A stretch of DNA of 19,789 bases from 43-108 sp001915545 (GTDB lineage Bacteria; Bacteroidota; Bacteroidia; Bacteroidales; Bacteroidaceae): contig CABUGV010000049.1 of NCBI GenBank assembly GCA_902491215.1, positions 1-19,789 on the forward strand, read 5' to 3'. The position numbers and the translations under genes are program-made. Within the stretch, counting starts at the first letter, position 1; every line of letters starts with the position of its first letter. Of the stretch, positions 7,455 to 16,137 are shown piece by piece. Below the pieces are notes generated by a model. The model was not told the origin of the DNA. It saw nothing but the letters and a program-made list of their open reading frames with translations, and did no database searches.

Positions 7455-8731
7455 AACTGACTTGGAAAATTGTCATACGCATATCATTGCTGCTGTCGCT
7501 GATAATGGGTATATGGGCATACATATTCTACAATGCCGTAATGGAAGAAGTTACCGATGAAATTGACGATTCGCTCAGCTCATTCTCAGACAATCTGATA
7601 AAAAGAAAACTCAGCGGAGAATCGCTTCCTGAGGTGGCCAACGGAACCAACAACACGTTCTTCATCCACACAGTAAGCGAAGAATATGCAAAGAAAAATC
7701 CTGTAATAAGCTACAGCAACGAAATGGTGTACATTATGGAACAGGATGACGAGGAACCTTCACGAGTTCAGAAAACAATATTCAGAGACAGTGAGGGAAT
7801 ATATTATGAACTTACTGTAGCCACACCAACAGTAGACAACGACGACCTTCTGAGCGCTATAACCATCTGGCTTATAATACTGTACGGCGCTCTGACAATA
7901 ATGGCCATACTCGTATGCCTATGGGTTCTTAGCAGGAGCATGAAACCGCTGTACAGAATACTGCGCTGGCTGGACGACAACGACATTGCCTCTGGAGTGA
8001 AACCTTTGGACAACCCGACAAAAATCAGCGAGTTCGTAAGACTGAACGACGCTGTTGTCCGTTCTGCAAAAAGAAGCGAACAGCTCTATACCCAACAGAA
8101 ATTGTTCACCGGAAATGCGTCACACGAACTGCAGACTCCTCTTGCAATATGCCAGAACAGATTGGAACTGCTTATGGATACAGATCTGGACGAACGGCAG
8201 ATGGAGGAAATAGGAAAGACGTTGCAGACAATATCTTATATGGTGAAACTGAACAAAGAACTGCTGATGCTTACAAAAATAGACGGAGGACAGTTCACCG
8301 AAAGAGAAACAATCAACATATCAGAAATTGTGGAGAAAAATCTGAGAGATTTGAAAATGGTCTTTGAAGAAATGGAAATCAGTACCGATTTCAAGAAAAA
8401 CAATGACCTCTATGCAGAAATGAATCCTACGCTGGCATCAATCCTCACCATAAACCTTATGAAGAATGCATTCATTCACAACAGAAAAGGTGGACGTATA
8501 TCAATAACAATAGATCAGAAGACTATCAGAATAGCCAACACCGGCGATGAAGAGCCATTGCAGGCATCACAGATATTCCAAAGATTCTACAAGAACAGGA
8601 AAAAGGAAAGAGAGGGGTCAACAGGATTGGGTCTGGCTCTTGTAAAGGCCATCGCAGACATATACAAATTCGATGTGAGATACAGCTTTGAAGAAAAAAT
8701 GCATGTTTTCTCAATTTATTTTTCAAAATGA
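7451..8731 (+). CDS. Membrane sensor histidine kinase, partner of the upstream regulator
   Basis: The protein has 426 residues. TM1 is at about 8-28, a periplasmic sensor region of about 105 residues follows, and TM2 is at about 136-161. A short HAMP-like linker leads to the H-box NASHELQTPLAI with phospho-accepting H225. The ATPase domain has an N-box (NLMKNAFIHN, 335-344), an F-box-like IFQRFYKNR and a G2 box GSTGLGLALVKA (389-400). The G1 box is IANTGDEEP rather than DxGxG; this NTG variant occurs in a number of Bacteroidetes kinases as far as I recall, so it need not mean loss of activity. The gene overlaps the regulator by 4 bases. The signal is unknown; the adjacent secreted PepSY-like protein could be a partner or a target. 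Confidence 0.93.
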   Translation: MKLTWKIVIRISLLLSLIMGIWAYIFYNAVMEEVTDEIDDSLSSFSDNLIKRKLSGESLPEVANGTNNTFFIHTVSEEYAKKNPVISYSNEMVYIMEQDDEEPSRVQKTIFRDSEGIYYELTVATPTVDNDDLLSAITIWLIILYGALTIMAILVCLWVLSRSMKPLYRILRWLDDNDIASGVKPLDNPTKISEFVRLNDAVVRSAKRSEQLYTQQKLFTGNASHELQTPLAICQNRLELLMDTDLDERQMEEIGKTLQTISYMVKLNKELLMLTKIDGGQFTERETINISEIVEKNLRDLKMVFEEMEISTDFKKNNDLYAEMNPTLASILTINLMKNAFIHNRKGGRISITIDQKTIRIANTGDEEPLQASQIFQRFYKNRKKEREGSTGLGLALVKAIADIYKFDVRYSFEEKMHVFSIYFSK

Positions 8732-8764
8732 TTGATTTTTCAGATTCTTTTCAGAATGTGGTTA

Positions 8765-8772
8765 TAGATTTG
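8765..8772 (+). promoter_or_regulatory. -7 box (TAGATTTG) for the PepSY-like gene
   Basis: TAGATTTG is an exact TAnnTTTG match starting 34 bases after the kinase stop codon. Transcription from about 8779 excludes the in-frame ATG at 8728 and leaves 8794 or 8821 as possible starts. It suggests the PepSY-like gene can be expressed independently of the two-component operon. Confidence 0.5.
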
Positions 8773-8820
8773 CAGTACAAAAATAAAAGAACAATGTATA
8801 ACTCTAAAAAAAAGAAGCTT

Positions 8821-9270
8821 ATGAAGAAGATATTATTGACAGCAGTAGTATTGGTAGTAACAGCAATCACTGCATTGGCGGCAACAGATAAGGACAGAGC
8901 GATAACATTCGAGCAGCTTCCTGCAAAAGCTCAGCAGTTCATCAACAACCACTTCTCAAAGAAGGACATCTCATTTGCAAAGTCCGACAGAGAACTTTTT
9001 GACGTAGACTATGAAGTTATCTTCGTAAACGGCAACAAGATTGAGTTCAACAAGAACGGAGATTGGAAAGAGGTTGATTGCAAGCGTTCTGAGGTTCCGG
9101 CTAAAATAGTTCCGGCTAAAATCAAAAGCACTATCTCGCAGCACTACAACAATGCAAAAGTGAAAAAGATCAGCCGAGACTTGAAGAAAGGAAAAACCGA
9201 AGTAAAATTGTCTTCTGGAATTGAACTGGAGTTCAACAAATACTATCAGGTGATAGACGTTGACGACTGA
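8821..9270 (+). CDS. Secreted PepSY-like domain protein with an in-frame VPAKI duplication
   Basis: From the ATG at 8821 the protein has 149 residues with a typical signal peptide (1-21, MKKILLTAVVLVVTAITALA). The next ATG upstream (8794) would add nine residues, mostly lysine, before it. The mature part has the PepSY-like pattern (PF11396 type): a helix around LPAKAQQFINNHF, a beta pair DVDYEVIFVNGNKIEFNKNG with the DWKEVD turn, then a second helix after VPAKI and a second beta pair TEVKLSSGIELEFNK. This is two half-repeats of helix plus hairpin. Such proteins are periplasmic in Bacteroidetes and often sit beside two-component systems, as here; they are thought to inhibit or modulate partners, but the role is not proven. 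Residues 92-101 read VPAKI twice, encoded by a 15-base tandem duplication. Confidence 0.85.
   Translation: MKKILLTAVVLVVTAITALAATDKDRAITFEQLPAKAQQFINNHFSKKDISFAKSDRELFDVDYEVIFVNGNKIEFNKNGDWKEVDCKRSEVPAKIVPAKIKSTISQHYNNAKVKKISRDLKKGKTEVKLSSGIELEFNKYYQVIDVDD
9094..9123 (+). repeat. 15-bp in-frame tandem duplication within the PepSY-like gene
   Basis: GTTCCGGCTAAAAT is repeated at 9094 and 9109 with a 15-base period; the copies differ only at the last base of each unit. It encodes VPAKI-VPAKI at residues 92-101, at the start of the second PepSY-like helix. Replication slippage is the likely cause. Confidence 0.85.
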
Positions 9271-9326
9271 TCATACAGCATTCAAACTGACATAACAATA
9301 ATTGAAATACAATACTCTTTTTACAC

Positions 9327-9368
9327 GACGGAGCCAGAAACCTGCAAGGTCAGGAATCTGGCTCCGTC
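9327..9368. terminator. Hairpin between the PepSY-like gene and the MFS gene
   Basis: GACGGAGCCAGA at 9327-9338 is exactly complementary to 9357-9368, and an inner CCTG/CAGG pair (9341-9344 with 9351-9354) can extend it. It lies midway between two convergent stop codons and probably ends both transcripts. Neither side has a strong run of Ts. Confidence 0.7.
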
Positions 9369-9425
9369 ATTCTTATGGATTTGTCCAGCAACAACAAAGC
9401 TCTCATAAAGTGCTGGACGCTAAAC

Positions 9426-10601
9426 TCAATCTTTCGTAAACAAAGTAATGAACAGCGAAAGAACAACCAAAGAAACTCCGGCCATGACCGTTCCTGCCCA
9501 ACCGGAAAAATCCCACATGGCGCCAGACAGGAACGTACCGAATGAACCTCCTATAAAATACGTTGTCATAAATATGGTATTTACCCTATTGGAAGCATGC
9601 TGATTGAGCGAAAGAGCGCAAGTCTGATTGCTTATCTGTATGCACTGCATACCTATGTCCAAAAGAATTATACCGACGATATATCCTAGATAATAATACT
9701 GGAAAACAAACATTACAGCCCATGAGGCAAGCATAAGAGCGCATCCGACGTAATTGAGACGACGCACACCGAAACGACTCACACATGAGCCGACATAAGA
9801 GGCGGTAACGGCACCAGCTACACCACATAGCCCTAAAAGACCTATCACATCATTGCCGGCAAAAAACGGAGCTTCACTCAACTTGAATGAAAGACAAGCC
9901 CATAAAGCGAGGAAACTACCAAAGCACAGACCTGCACGGATGGAAACCACACGCAATTTAGGCATGGAAACATACAATTTAAGAAGCGAACGCATGAGTC
10001 CGCCATAACTTCCACTATAGTTCGAAGGCATGTCTGGAAGAGTGCGTAGGACTACAAAAATACTTCCTACCATAAATACCGCCGCCAAATGATACATTGT
10101 ACGCCAGCCGAATGCCTCGCCGACAACACCGCTGACAACACGCGACGCAAGAATTCCGGTCAACAATCCGCTGACAAGTATACCTACATTTCGCGCTTTA
10201 TGGCGTGGTTCGGAGAACTGCGAAGCGATTGGGATGAAAATCTGCGGCATAACAGAACAGATACCGGTAAAAAGCGATGCCACATATATAAGCCTTATAT
10301 CTGATAAAAAACCTATAGCAGACATCGACAGAGTGAGAACCGCAAAATTAAGAACTATGATACGCCGTCTGTCATAAAGATCGCCCAATGGTATTATGAA
10401 CAGAAGTCCCAAGGCATAACCTATCTGCGTGATCATAGGAATGAGATTACCTTGAAATTCCGAAATGCCGAGATCGGTGCACATAACATTCAGCAACGGC
10501 TGACAATAATACAGATTTGCAACCGAAACACCGGATACGGTTGCCAGAATCCACAACAAAGAAGCCGGGATTCCCTTATTTTCTTCCAATAAATATTTCA
10601 T
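9426..10601 (-). CDS. Major facilitator superfamily transporter
   Basis: The 391 residues form about 12 hydrophobic segments, the MFS size and layout. The N-terminal helix carries SVANLYYCQPLL (26-37), a block typical of one drug/anion-exporter-like MFS subgroup. Loop 2-3 carries the MFS motif A as GDLYDRRR (73-80). The second half begins after a central loop near SNYSGSYGG. The substrate cannot be predicted; efflux of small molecules is the commonest role for this subgroup. The gene stands alone, convergent with the PepSY-like gene and divergent from the GNAT-like gene. The only suitable start codon is 4 bases from an exact -7 box, suggesting a leaderless or nearly leaderless transcript. Confidence 0.92.
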   Translation of the reverse strand: MKYLLEENKGIPASLLWILATVSGVSVANLYYCQPLLNVMCTDLGISEFQGNLIPMITQIGYALGLLFIIPLGDLYDRRRIIVLNFAVLTLSMSAIGFLSDIRLIYVASLFTGICSVMPQIFIPIASQFSEPRHKARNVGILVSGLLTGILASRVVSGVVGEAFGWRTMYHLAAVFMVGSIFVVLRTLPDMPSNYSGSYGGLMRSLLKLYVSMPKLRVVSIRAGLCFGSFLALWACLSFKLSEAPFFAGNDVIGLLGLCGVAGAVTASYVGSCVSRFGVRRLNYVGCALMLASWAVMFVFQYYYLGYIVGIILLDIGMQCIQISNQTCALSLNQHASNRVNTIFMTTYFIGGSFGTFLSGAMWDFSGWAGTVMAGVSLVVLSLFITLFTKD

Positions 10602-10605
10602 GCAG

Positions 10606-10613
10606 CAAAGTTA
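10606..10613 (-). promoter_or_regulatory. -7 box (TAACTTTG) almost touching the MFS start codon
   Basis: On the minus strand 10613-10606 reads TAACTTTG, exact to TAnnTTTG, and the ATG begins at 10601. With the usual 5-7 bases between this box and the first transcribed base, RNA would start at or beside the A of the ATG. A TTTG (forward CAAA 10628-10631) is only 14 bases upstream, closer than the usual spacing. Confidence 0.5.
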
Positions 10614-10778
10614 AATCATTTCTTCCACAAAAGGAAAAACACGTATCAAGACAAAGCCGACGCATACAAGACTGGCGGTTCACATAAAAAAATGGCATAC
10701 AAGCATGTAGGAACATTACGGCCCTTACAACAGAGCATTTAATTCATAAATTAAAATGTGTATAAAAGTAAAAAGTAG

Positions 10779-10786
10779 TATATTTG
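10779..10786 (+). promoter_or_regulatory. -7 box (TATATTTG) for the GNAT-like gene
   Basis: TATATTTG at 10779-10786 matches TAnnTTTG and predicts transcription from about 10793. That is after the in-frame ATG at 10756, so the ATG at 10807 is the likely start with a leader of about 14 bases. Confidence 0.55.
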
Positions 10787-10806
10787 CTGGCCTAAAGTGT
10801 AATGAA

Positions 10807-11949
10807 ATGGCTAAAATAACTATTAGGGAAGTAGAAACAAAAAAAGAGTTGAAGAAGTTCATCCGATTCAACTACGAACTATATAAAGATAATCCATATT
10901 CAGTTCCAGATCTCTACGAAGATATGCTCAATACGTTCTCCGACAAGAACGCCGCTATGGAATTCTGCAAGGCAAAATATTTCCTTGCATACAATGAGAA
11001 AGGCGAGATTGTAGGAAGAGTGGCCGGAATAATCAACGAAAAGGCCAACAAGAAATGGGACAGAAAAACTGTTAGATTCGGTTGGATAGACTTCATAGAC
11101 GACATTGAGGTCAGCAAGGCCCTGCTCGACAAAGTGGAACAGTGGGGACGCGAAAACGGCATGACCGAAATGCAGGGACCTCTCGGTTTCACAGATATGG
11201 ATGCAGAAGGTATGCTCATTGAAGGTTTCGAAGAACTGAGCACAATGGCCACCATCTACAATTACCCATACTACCCGGTTCACATGGAGAAACTCGGATT
11301 CGAGAAGGATGCCGACTGGATAGAAATGAGACTTACAGTTCCACGTGAAACGGGACTGCCGGAAAGACTCAAGCGCATAGCAGAGATTGTCATGGAGAAA
11401 TACAATCTCTCAATAAAGAAATATACTTCTTCAAAAAAGATTGCAAAAGATTACGGACAGGACATCTTCAAGCTTATCAATGAAGCTTTTTCACCATTGT
11501 TCGGCTATTCGGAGCTTTCACAGAAGCAGATAGACCAATACATCAAAATGTTCCTGCCGTTCCTCGATCTGAAACTTATTTCATTGATAACTGAAGCCGA
11601 CGGAAAACTTATCGGAGTTGGTATTTCAATGCCTTCACTCTCAAGAGCACTTCAAAAGGCAAAAGGAAAACTGTTCCCGTTCGGATGGTTCCATCTTCTG
11701 AAAGCGTTAAAATGGGAAAAGCCTAAGGATCTGGACCTCATGCTAGTTGCTATAAAGCCAGAGTATCAGAACAAAGGTGTAAACTCCATCCTTTTCTACG
11801 ACCTTCTGCCTATATACATTGAAGAAGGATATGAATACGTAGAAACAAATGTAGAACTGGAAACCAATACGAAAGTGCAGTCGCAGTGGATTTACTTCGA
11901 GCGCAGACAGCACAAGAGACGCAGATGCTTCAAAAAGGAACTTAAATAA
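10807..11949 (+). CDS. GNAT-like N-acetyltransferase family protein
   Basis: Starting at 10807 (MAKITIREVETKKELKKFI) the protein has 380 residues. The N-terminal part has the opening strand and helix usual for GNAT folds, and EKGEIVGRVAGIIN (about 61-74) resembles the first GNAT hairpin. Near the C-terminus, LVAIKPEYQNKGVNSILF (about 312-329) is a motif-A-like acetyl-CoA loop with Q321-N-K-G-V instead of the classic R/QxxGxG. It is followed by EGYEYVETNVELETN and the basic end RRQHKRRRCFKKEL. The length suggests a two-lobed GNAT. The substrate is unknown to me; similar-looking proteins are widespread in Bacteroidales under the general name N-acetyltransferase. It precedes parE by 70 bases and has its own -7 box. 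Confidence 0.72.
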   Translation: MAKITIREVETKKELKKFIRFNYELYKDNPYSVPDLYEDMLNTFSDKNAAMEFCKAKYFLAYNEKGEIVGRVAGIINEKANKKWDRKTVRFGWIDFIDDIEVSKALLDKVEQWGRENGMTEMQGPLGFTDMDAEGMLIEGFEELSTMATIYNYPYYPVHMEKLGFEKDADWIEMRLTVPRETGLPERLKRIAEIVMEKYNLSIKKYTSSKKIAKDYGQDIFKLINEAFSPLFGYSELSQKQIDQYIKMFLPFLDLKLISLITEADGKLIGVGISMPSLSRALQKAKGKLFPFGWFHLLKALKWEKPKDLDLMLVAIKPEYQNKGVNSILFYDLLPIYIEEGYEYVETNVELETNTKVQSQWIYFERRQHKRRRCFKKELK

Positions 11950-12019
11950 TGCATCTGAAACTAAACAACATAAATAAAAAACAAGAATACACACATAAAA
12001 AAGAAAGGCAATAATATTT

Positions 12020-13981
12020 ATGGCAGAAGACGAACTTGAACTGCACACTGAAAACACCGTAGAATATACCGACGACAACATCAGACATCTATCCGACATG
12101 GATCATGTGAGGACACGCCCCGGAATGTATATCGGACGCCTGGGCGACGGTTCACATGCCGAAGACGGAATATATGTCCTTCTGAAAGAGATTATAGACA
12201 ACTCTATCGACGAATTCAAGATGAACGCTGGAAAAAGAATTGAAGTCGACATAGAAGATAATCTCAGAGTTGTTGTACGCGACTACGGAAGAGGTATACC
12301 GCAGGGAAAGATGATCGAAGCCGTAAGCATGCTCAACACTGGAGGTAAATACGACTCAAAGGCATTCAAGAAGAGTGTGGGTCTTAACGGTGTGGGTACA
12401 AAGGCAGTAAACGCACTCAGCAGACATTTCGAAGTGAGAAGCTACAGAGACGGCGTCGTAAGAATTGCAAAATTCGAACGAGGCATACTGCAATATGATA
12501 CCACAGAAGACACACAAGAGGAAAACGGAACATATATCGCGTTCGAACCAGACAACACGCTCTTCATCAACTATGCATTCAGATCTGAGTTCGTAGAGAC
12601 CATGCTCAGAAACTACACTTACCTGAACACAGGGTTGGCAATATTCTACAACGGTCACAGAATCATTTCGCGAAACGGACTCGAAGATCTCTTGACCGAC
12701 ACAATGACAACACAACCTCTCTACCCTATCATCCACATGAAGGGAGAAGACATCGAAATTGCCTTTACACACACCAACCAGCAATATGGCGAAGAATACC
12801 ACTCTTTCGTAAACGGACAGCACACCATTCAGGGCGGTACACATCAGAGTGCATTCAAAGAGCATATTGCCAAGACAATAAAAGAATTCTTCAACAAGAA
12901 CTTCGAATACGGAGATATACGAAACGGCATCGTTGCCGCCATAGCCATAAACATTCAGGAGCCGCAGTTTGAGAGCCAGACAAAAATCAAGTTGGGCTCA
13001 CTTACGATGGAACCTGGCGGAGGTATAAGCGTGAACAAGTTTGTAGGCGACTTCGTGAAAAACGAAGTGGACAACTATCTGCACAAAAATCCTGACATAG
13101 CCGAAATAATCCTTCAGAAAATACAGGACAACGAACGCGACAGAAAGGCCATTGCCGGAGTGACAAAGCTCGCACGAGAAAGAGCCAAGAAGGCAAACCT
13201 GCACAACAGGAAGCTCAGAGACTGCAGAATACACCTCAACGATGCAAAGGGCGACAACAAAGAAGAGAGCAGTATATTCATCACCGAGGGTGACTCAGCC
13301 AGCGGAAGCATCACAAAGAGCCGCGACGTGAACACACAGGCTGTATTCAGCCTCAGAGGAAAACCGCTCAACTCTTTCGGACTGACAAAGAAAGTCGTGT
13401 ACGAAAATGAGGAGTTCAATCTTCTGCAGGCTGCGCTCAACATTGAAGACGGCATTGACGGACTGCGCTACAACAAAGTCATCGTAGCAACAGATGCCGA
13501 TGTCGACGGTATGCACATACGCCTGCTCATGATAACATTCTTCCTGCAGTTCTTCCCTGAACTCGTGAAGAAAGGCCACGTGTACATACTCCAGACACCT
13601 CTTTTCAGAGTAAGAAATAGAAAAAAGAGAATAAAGAAAGAAGTACTGAAGGAACTAACCAAGGACAAGGACGACAAGGGAGATTTCATCACGCTCTACT
13701 GCTACAGCGAGGAAGAGCGCAACAAGGCTATCGAAAAACTCAGCCCTGATCCTGAAATCACACGATTCAAAGGATTAGGAGAAATATCGCCAGACGAATT
13801 CAAGAACTTCATCGGTCCGGACATCCGACTTGAGCAGGTGACTCTGAAAAAGACCGACCAAGTCAAGGAACTCCTTGAATACTACATGGGAAAGAATACC
13901 ATGGAGCGTCAGAACTTCATCATAAACAACCTTGTCATTGAAGAAGACAAACCTGAAGAAGACATCGTTTACACAGAATAA
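12020..13981 (+). CDS. parE: DNA topoisomerase IV subunit B (ParE)
   Basis: The 653-residue protein is the ATPase/TOPRIM subunit of a type IIA topoisomerase, which with ParC separates linked daughter chromosomes. GHKL ATPase motifs are in order: KEIIDNSIDE with catalytic E57 and Mg-binding N61, RDYGRGIP (87-94), LNTGGKYD (105-112) and GLNGVGTKAVNALS (121-134). The TOPRIM domain has EGDSA (423-427) and DADVDGMHIRLLMITFF with D492 and D494. The length and the ASGSITKSRD reading after EGDS favour ParE over GyrB, whose equivalent usually reads AGGSAKQGRD. The C-terminal tail is acidic. parC is not in the window. A weak AAAGG lies 12 bases before the ATG, and coaD follows 19 bases after the stop. 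Confidence 0.92.
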   Translation: MAEDELELHTENTVEYTDDNIRHLSDMDHVRTRPGMYIGRLGDGSHAEDGIYVLLKEIIDNSIDEFKMNAGKRIEVDIEDNLRVVVRDYGRGIPQGKMIEAVSMLNTGGKYDSKAFKKSVGLNGVGTKAVNALSRHFEVRSYRDGVVRIAKFERGILQYDTTEDTQEENGTYIAFEPDNTLFINYAFRSEFVETMLRNYTYLNTGLAIFYNGHRIISRNGLEDLLTDTMTTQPLYPIIHMKGEDIEIAFTHTNQQYGEEYHSFVNGQHTIQGGTHQSAFKEHIAKTIKEFFNKNFEYGDIRNGIVAAIAINIQEPQFESQTKIKLGSLTMEPGGGISVNKFVGDFVKNEVDNYLHKNPDIAEIILQKIQDNERDRKAIAGVTKLARERAKKANLHNRKLRDCRIHLNDAKGDNKEESSIFITEGDSASGSITKSRDVNTQAVFSLRGKPLNSFGLTKKVVYENEEFNLLQAALNIEDGIDGLRYNKVIVATDADVDGMHIRLLMITFFLQFFPELVKKGHVYILQTPLFRVRNRKKRIKKEVLKELTKDKDDKGDFITLYCYSEEERNKAIEKLSPDPEITRFKGLGEISPDEFKNFIGPDIRLEQVTLKKTDQVKELLEYYMGKNTMERQNFIINNLVIEEDKPEEDIVYTE

Positions 13982-14000
13982 TCACAAGCAATCTCTAGGA

Positions 14001-14468
14001 ATGGGAAAAATTGCACTTTTTGCCGGAAGCTTTGATCCGTTCACGCTCGGACACGACTCAATTGTCAGAAGAACGCTCGAATTTACGGATCAGGTTGTCA
14101 TAGGCATCGGTAAGAACGAAGGCAAGCACATGATGTTCACTCCCGAAAGACGGAAAGAAATGATCAGTGCCATATACGAAGGCAACGACTGCGTAAGAGT
14201 GGAAATATACAACGGACTGACCACCGACTTCGCCTCCGAGATTGGAGCATGTATGCTCGTAAGAGGCATACGCACCATCGCCGACTTTGAATACGAGCGC
14301 GGTCTGGCCGACATAAACAGACGCCTTACAGGAATCGAAACCGTACTGCTGATAACAGAGCACCAACTGTCGTACATCAGTTCTACTGCTGTAAGGGAAC
14401 TTATCAGATACGGCAAGGATGTATCGCAGTTCCTGCCCGAAGGCATGAACATAGACCTGAAACCATGA
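14001..14468 (+). CDS. coaD: Pantetheine-phosphate adenylyltransferase (CoaD)
   Basis: This 155-residue enzyme joins ATP and 4'-phosphopantetheine to make dephospho-CoA, the penultimate step of coenzyme A synthesis. The nucleotidyltransferase signature is GSFDPFTLGH (9-18), with T15 and H18 in the T/HxGH motif. RGIRTIADFEYER (88-100) is the substrate-binding stretch, and ISSTAVRE (126-133) is the KMSKS-like C-terminal motif. The length equals the bacterial family norm. The start at 14001 is preceded by AGGA and gives the standard MxKIALFAGSFDP opening; a longer frame from 13932 overlaps parE and is not needed. It sits in a same-direction cluster between parE and an S41 peptidase. Confidence 0.96.
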   Translation: MGKIALFAGSFDPFTLGHDSIVRRTLEFTDQVVIGIGKNEGKHMMFTPERRKEMISAIYEGNDCVRVEIYNGLTTDFASEIGACMLVRGIRTIADFEYERGLADINRRLTGIETVLLITEHQLSYISSTAVRELIRYGKDVSQFLPEGMNIDLKP

Positions 14469-14503
14469 AAAGCACAACAACAAGTTTTTTATCATAAAGG
14501 AAA

Positions 14504-16111
14504 ATGACTGGAAGAAAAATTTTTCTGACATTGGCTCTTGCCATGTCAGGCATCATAAGTTCTTACGCACAAGGTAAAATCGACCTTGGGCCTAAGAGCC
14601 CTATACGCAAACTTCAAATTGCAGAGTTTGCCATCAATGCACTTTACGTGGACAGCCTCGACGAAAACAAGCTCGTTGAGAACGCCATAAACGGAATGCT
14701 TAAGAATCTCGACCCACACTCTTCATACTCATCGGCCCAGGAAGTAAAGAAGCTCACTGAACCGCTTGAAGGAAGTTTCGAGGGCATAGGCATACAGTTC
14801 AACATGGCCGACGACACACTGCTCGTCATACAACCCGTCAGTGGAGGTCCATCAGAGAAAAAGGGCATATTGGCAGGCGACAGAATCGTGAAGGTGAACG
14901 ACACAATCGTTGCCGGAGTGAAGATGAACCGCGACGAGATTGTACGACGTCTGCGAGGCCCTAAAGGTTCAAAGGTGAAGCTGGGCATCGTCAGAAGAGG
15001 TATAGCCGGCATACAGGATTTCACTGTTGTCAGAGACAAGATACCTGTAAACTCCGTAGACGCAAGCTACATGGTAGACAAATCCACAGGATATATACGT
15101 CTGAACAACTTCGGAGCCACCACGCACGATGAGTTCACAAAGAAAATCAAAGAACTCAGAGAGAAGGGCATGAAAAGCCTTATTCTCGACCTTCAGGGCA
15201 ACGGAGGCGGATACTTGTCGACCGCTGTTGACATAGCCAACGAGTTTCTCAACAAGGACGACATGATTGTCTATACCAGCGGACGCAGTACAAAGAGACA
15301 AGACTTCACAGCCAAGGGCAACGGCATATACACTAGCGGAAAGGTGCTGGTGCTTGTAGACGAATATTCAGCCTCAGCGGCAGAAATTCTCACGGGAGCC
15401 ATACAGGACCACGACAGAGGACTGGTAATCGGACGACGCACCTTCGGCAAAGGACTGGTACAGAGACCGATAAGTCTGCCTGACGGCTCGATGATAAGAC
15501 TCACCGTGTCGCACTACTATACTCCTTCCGGACGATGCATACAGAAGCCGTACAAGATGGGCGACAAGCTCAGCTACGACATGGATGTAATCAACAGATA
15601 CAAGAACGGCGAGCTGACCAACGCCGACAGCATACACTTTGCCGACTCGCTGAAATTCAAGACACTGCGCCTTGGACGCACCGTATACGGCGGAGGAGGC
15701 ATCATGCCGGACATATTCGTTGCGCTCGACACGACAAGATTCACCAAGCTCTACAAGGAACTTGCTGTCAAGGGATGCATCATCAATACCAACCTGAAGT
15801 ATGTCGACAAGCACCGCAAGAAGCTCATGAAGACATACAGCAGCTTCGACGAGTTCAACTCATCTTTCGAAGTTCCCGAAGACATGATAGACATTCTCAA
15901 GGACTATGCCGAAAAAGAAAAAATCGAGTATACCGACAGTGCGTTCAACGAAGCCATGCCTATGGTGAAGCTTCAGCTGAAAGCGCTCGTTGCCCGTGAC
16001 CTCTGGGACATGAACGAATACTACCACGTCATCAATGTCAGCAACCCGATATACACCAAAGCCGTCGAAGTGATAAAAGACGACAAATACTTCAAGGAAA
16101 TATCAGAATAA
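14504..16111 (+). CDS. S41 family C-terminal processing peptidase (Ctp), secreted
   Basis: The 535-residue protein begins with a signal peptide (about 1-23, MTGRKIFLTLALAMSGIISS then YAQ). A PDZ domain occupies about 88-178 (SFEGIGIQFN, ILAGDRIVKVNDTIV, VRRLRGPKGSKVKL). The S41 catalytic domain follows, with LILDLQGNGGGYL (226-238), nucleophile S291 in EYSASAAEI and general base K316 in RTFGKGLVQ. The 25-residue Ser-Lys spacing is the family norm. YTPSGRCIQKPY is another family block. It should cleave periplasmic or lipoprotein substrates at their C-termini. A 160-residue C-terminal extension past the catalytic core is common in Bacteroidetes members. The gene lies 35 bases after coaD and 26 before ybeY, so the four genes may be co-transcribed. 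Confidence 0.94.
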   Translation: MTGRKIFLTLALAMSGIISSYAQGKIDLGPKSPIRKLQIAEFAINALYVDSLDENKLVENAINGMLKNLDPHSSYSSAQEVKKLTEPLEGSFEGIGIQFNMADDTLLVIQPVSGGPSEKKGILAGDRIVKVNDTIVAGVKMNRDEIVRRLRGPKGSKVKLGIVRRGIAGIQDFTVVRDKIPVNSVDASYMVDKSTGYIRLNNFGATTHDEFTKKIKELREKGMKSLILDLQGNGGGYLSTAVDIANEFLNKDDMIVYTSGRSTKRQDFTAKGNGIYTSGKVLVLVDEYSASAAEILTGAIQDHDRGLVIGRRTFGKGLVQRPISLPDGSMIRLTVSHYYTPSGRCIQKPYKMGDKLSYDMDVINRYKNGELTNADSIHFADSLKFKTLRLGRTVYGGGGIMPDIFVALDTTRFTKLYKELAVKGCIINTNLKYVDKHRKKLMKTYSSFDEFNSSFEVPEDMIDILKDYAEKEKIEYTDSAFNEAMPMVKLQLKALVARDLWDMNEYYHVINVSNPIYTKAVEVIKDDKYFKEISE

Positions 16112-16137
16112 AGAACAATCAGAAATACATACCGAAT

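Noticed and set aside
8728..8820. Longer start for the PepSY-like gene at 8728
   Set aside because: The added residues precede the signal peptide, and the start lies upstream of the predicted transcription start near 8779.
15535..15999. Plus-strand 154-residue ORF in another frame inside the S41 peptidase
   Set aside because: Composition is rich in Arg, His and Gln as in out-of-frame translation, and the peptidase frame is conserved across the same bases.
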